Of a DNA stretch of 64,000 bases, positions 62,719 through 64,000 are shown piece after piece (within the stretch, counting starts at the first letter, position 1; each line of letters opens with the position of its first letter). Made by a program: the position numbers and the translations under genes. The notes under the pieces were generated by a model, which was not told the DNA's origin, did not search any database, and worked only from the letters and a program-made list of their open reading frames with translations. Source of the stretch: Salipiger sp. IMCC34102 (GTDB lineage: Bacteria > Pseudomonadota > Alphaproteobacteria > Rhodobacterales > Rhodobacteraceae). The stretch spans positions 558,001-622,000 of the forward strand of contig NZ_SELQ01000002.1 of NCBI RefSeq assembly GCF_004145405.1, given 5' to 3'.

Positions 62719-63740
62719 CGGCGGTGCTGACCATCCGGCAGGCCGGCCCCTTGATGACGGTGCAGGACCTCGGCCGACCGGGGCACCTGGCGGAAGGGCT
62801 TTCGCCGGGCGGCGCCATGGACCGTGTGGCGCTGATCGAGGCCGCCGCCTTGCTGGGCCTCGACACCCCGGCCGCCGCGATCGAGATGGCGGGCCTCGGC
62901 GGGCAGTTCGTGACCGACGCACCGATCCGGTTCGCATTGACCGGCGCGCGGATGCAGGCGCTGATCGACGACGCCCCGCTGCGCTGGAACGCGACCCACA
63001 CGCTCCACCCCGGCCAGGTCCTGACCATCGGCGGCGCGCGGGACGGCACCTACGGCTATCTTACCCCGGCGGGCGGCATCACGGGTGAACCCGTGCTGGG
63101 CAGCGTCGCCGCGCATCTCTCGATCGGGTTGGGCGCGGCCCTCAAAGACGGCGAGACCTTGCCCATCGGTCCCGATCCCTCCCCCGACCGGCCGCAGATG
63201 ACCTTGCCCCAGGACGACCGGATGGGGGGCGGTCTGCTGCGCCTGATGCCCGGCCCGCAGACTGACCGCTTCGACGAGCAGACGCGGGCCCGGCTGGCCG
63301 CCACACGCTTTCACCGCAGCCCGCGGGCCAGCCGCACCGGCCTGCCCTTGCGGCACGAGGGCGATCCGTTCGCCATGATCGACCCCGCGGCCCCCATTTC
63401 GGACTTCATCCTGAGCGGGGATCTGCAGATCACGGGCGACGGCTCTCCTTTCCTGATGCTGGCCGAGTGCCAGACGGTCGGAGGCTATCCCCGGATCGGC
63501 TCCGTCATCGCGACGGACCTGGCCCGGGCGGCGCAGGCGCCGGTCACCGCACCGCTGCAGTTTGCCTGGATCACGACCGAGGAGGCCGACGCCCTTCACG
63601 TCCCTCCCGCGCGGATGCTGGACGACCTTTCGGCCAAGGTTCGACCGCTGATCCGTGACCCCGCCCGGATGCGCGATCTTCTGTCCTATCAACTGATCGG
63701 CGGCGTCACCGCCGGCCGCGAGCTGGAGCCCTCCTCATGA
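62715..63740 (+). CDS. pxpC: 5-oxoprolinase subunit C (biotin-dependent carboxyltransferase-like, KipA)
   Basis: A 341-residue PxpC/KipA protein, also annotated as biotin-dependent carboxyltransferase-like. [34 protein letters not shown] opens the conserved domain and [26 protein letters not shown] lies near residue 250. It partners PxpB. Overlap of four bases with both neighbours supports one operon. Confidence 0.92.
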   Translation: MTAVLTIRQAGPLMTVQDLGRPGHLAEGLSPGGAMDRVALIEAAALLGLDTPAAAIEMAGLGGQFVTDAPIRFALTGARMQALIDDAPLRWNATHTLHPGQVLTIGGARDGTYGYLTPAGGITGEPVLGSVAAHLSIGLGAALKDGETLPIGPDPSPDRPQMTLPQDDRMGGGLLRLMPGPQTDRFDEQTRARLAATRFHRSPRASRTGLPLRHEGDPFAMIDPAAPISDFILSGDLQITGDGSPFLMLAECQTVGGYPRIGSVIATDLARAAQAPVTAPLQFAWITTEEADALHVPPARMLDDLSAKVRPLIRDPARMRDLLSYQLIGGVTAGRELEPSS

Positions 63741-64000
63741 CCCGGACCATCGATCTCAATGCCGACATGGGCGAAAGCTTCGGGCCCTGGCCCATGGGCA
63801 GCGACGCCGCGCTTCTGAAGATCGTGAGTTCCGCCAATATCGCCTGCGGCTTTCACGCGGGCGATCCCGACACGATGGCCCGGACGATGACGCTCGCGGC
63901 CCGATCGGGGGTGTCGCTCGGCGCGCATCCGGGCTTCGCGGACCTGCAAGGCTTCGGACGTCGCCGCATCCCGCTGTCGGGCGACGAGCTGACCCACATG
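63737..64000 (+). CDS. pxpA: 5-oxoprolinase subunit A (LamB/YcsF family), cut by window end
   Basis: The first 88 residues are present and match Pxp[42 protein letters not shown] at the N-terminus, then [18 protein letters not shown]. These are the family's invariant Asn-Asp-Glu and Cys-Gly-Phe-His-Ala-Gly-Asp motifs. PxpA carries the ATP-binding catalytic part of the enzyme. Start ATG 63737 overlaps the pxpC stop. The rest of the gene lies outside the window. Confidence 0.93.
   Translation, partial: MTRTIDLNADMGESFGPWPMGSDAALLKIVSSANIACGFHAGDPDTMARTMTLAARSGVSLGAHPGFADLQGFGRRRIPLSGDELTHM

Overview
The window comes from a high-GC alphaproteobacterium, most likely a member of the Rhodobacteraceae/Roseobacteraceae. 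The support is the gene content: DUF3305/DUF3306 and a small TAT protein around a membrane-bound formate dehydrogenase, a cysteine-poor Fur/Mur-type regulator, many TRAP and ABC importers, and one intergenic element of a kind I recall from Rhodobacterales. Genes are tightly packed. I see no tRNA, rRNA, CRISPR array, integrase or transposase, and no gap longer than about 300 bases. This is an assignment from recognition of families, not from database searches.

Region 1 (1-6624) is general housekeeping: a Na+/H+ antiporter, a PhzF-like isomerase, a ZntB/CorA-type transporter and a Fur-family regulator in one tight run, then an EamA permease, enolase and a DUF985 cupin.

Region 2 (6737-20547) is a formate oxidation island. 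A tungstate-type ABC importer (tupBCA) faces a minus-strand accessory operon: a polyferredoxin-like Fe-S protein, DUF6494, an Mrp/NBP35 ATPase, a biotin/lipoate-ligase-like protein and a DUF6505-like protein. A divergent promoter region with a perfect inverted repeat separates this from the plus-strand structural operon: DUF3305, DUF3306, a TorD-like chaperone, a 65-residue TAT protein, FdhA (Cys active site), FdhB, FdhC and a 47-residue membrane peptide. The layout suggests a periplasm-facing quinone-linked formate dehydrogenase that may use tungsten.

Region 3 (20619-26680) holds isocitrate dehydrogenase, a YitT membrane protein, an SMR exporter, TypA/BipA, a TauE/SafE exporter and DusA.

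Region 4 (26748-58382) is about 32 kb devoted to pectin and uronic acids. A GntR regulator is divergent from uxaC-TRAP(PQM)-uxuB-uxaA. A convergent eight-gene minus-strand operon encodes GH4, a TogMNAB-like ABC importer, GH28, GH105 and a CE8 pectinesterase; an AraC regulator is divergent from it. Then come kdgF-kduI-kduD, kdgK and a second GntR regulator, which is divergent from three Gfo/Idh oxidoreductases, a second sugar ABC importer and uxuA. Together these import oligogalacturonides, demethylate and cleave them inside the cell, and route saturated and unsaturated galacturonate (and glucuronate) to 2-keto-3-deoxygluconate (KDG) and its phosphate. No secreted pectate lyase and no KDPG aldolase is in the window, so the cluster looks like an importer/scavenger of oligomers made elsewhere.

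Region 5 (58498-64000) contains a winged-helix regulator, a second TRAP importer, and pxpB-pxpC-pxpA (5-oxoprolinase; pxpA cut by the window end) divergent from it, suggesting uptake and hydrolysis of 5-oxoproline or a related compound.

Points that stand out: a GC-rich hairpin directly follows the solute-binding protein gene in all four complete importer operons in which that gene is followed by other transporter genes; the two uronate operons share a CATACTAG-centred motif; and one ABC permease carries a repeat-derived, roughly 110-residue N-terminal extension.
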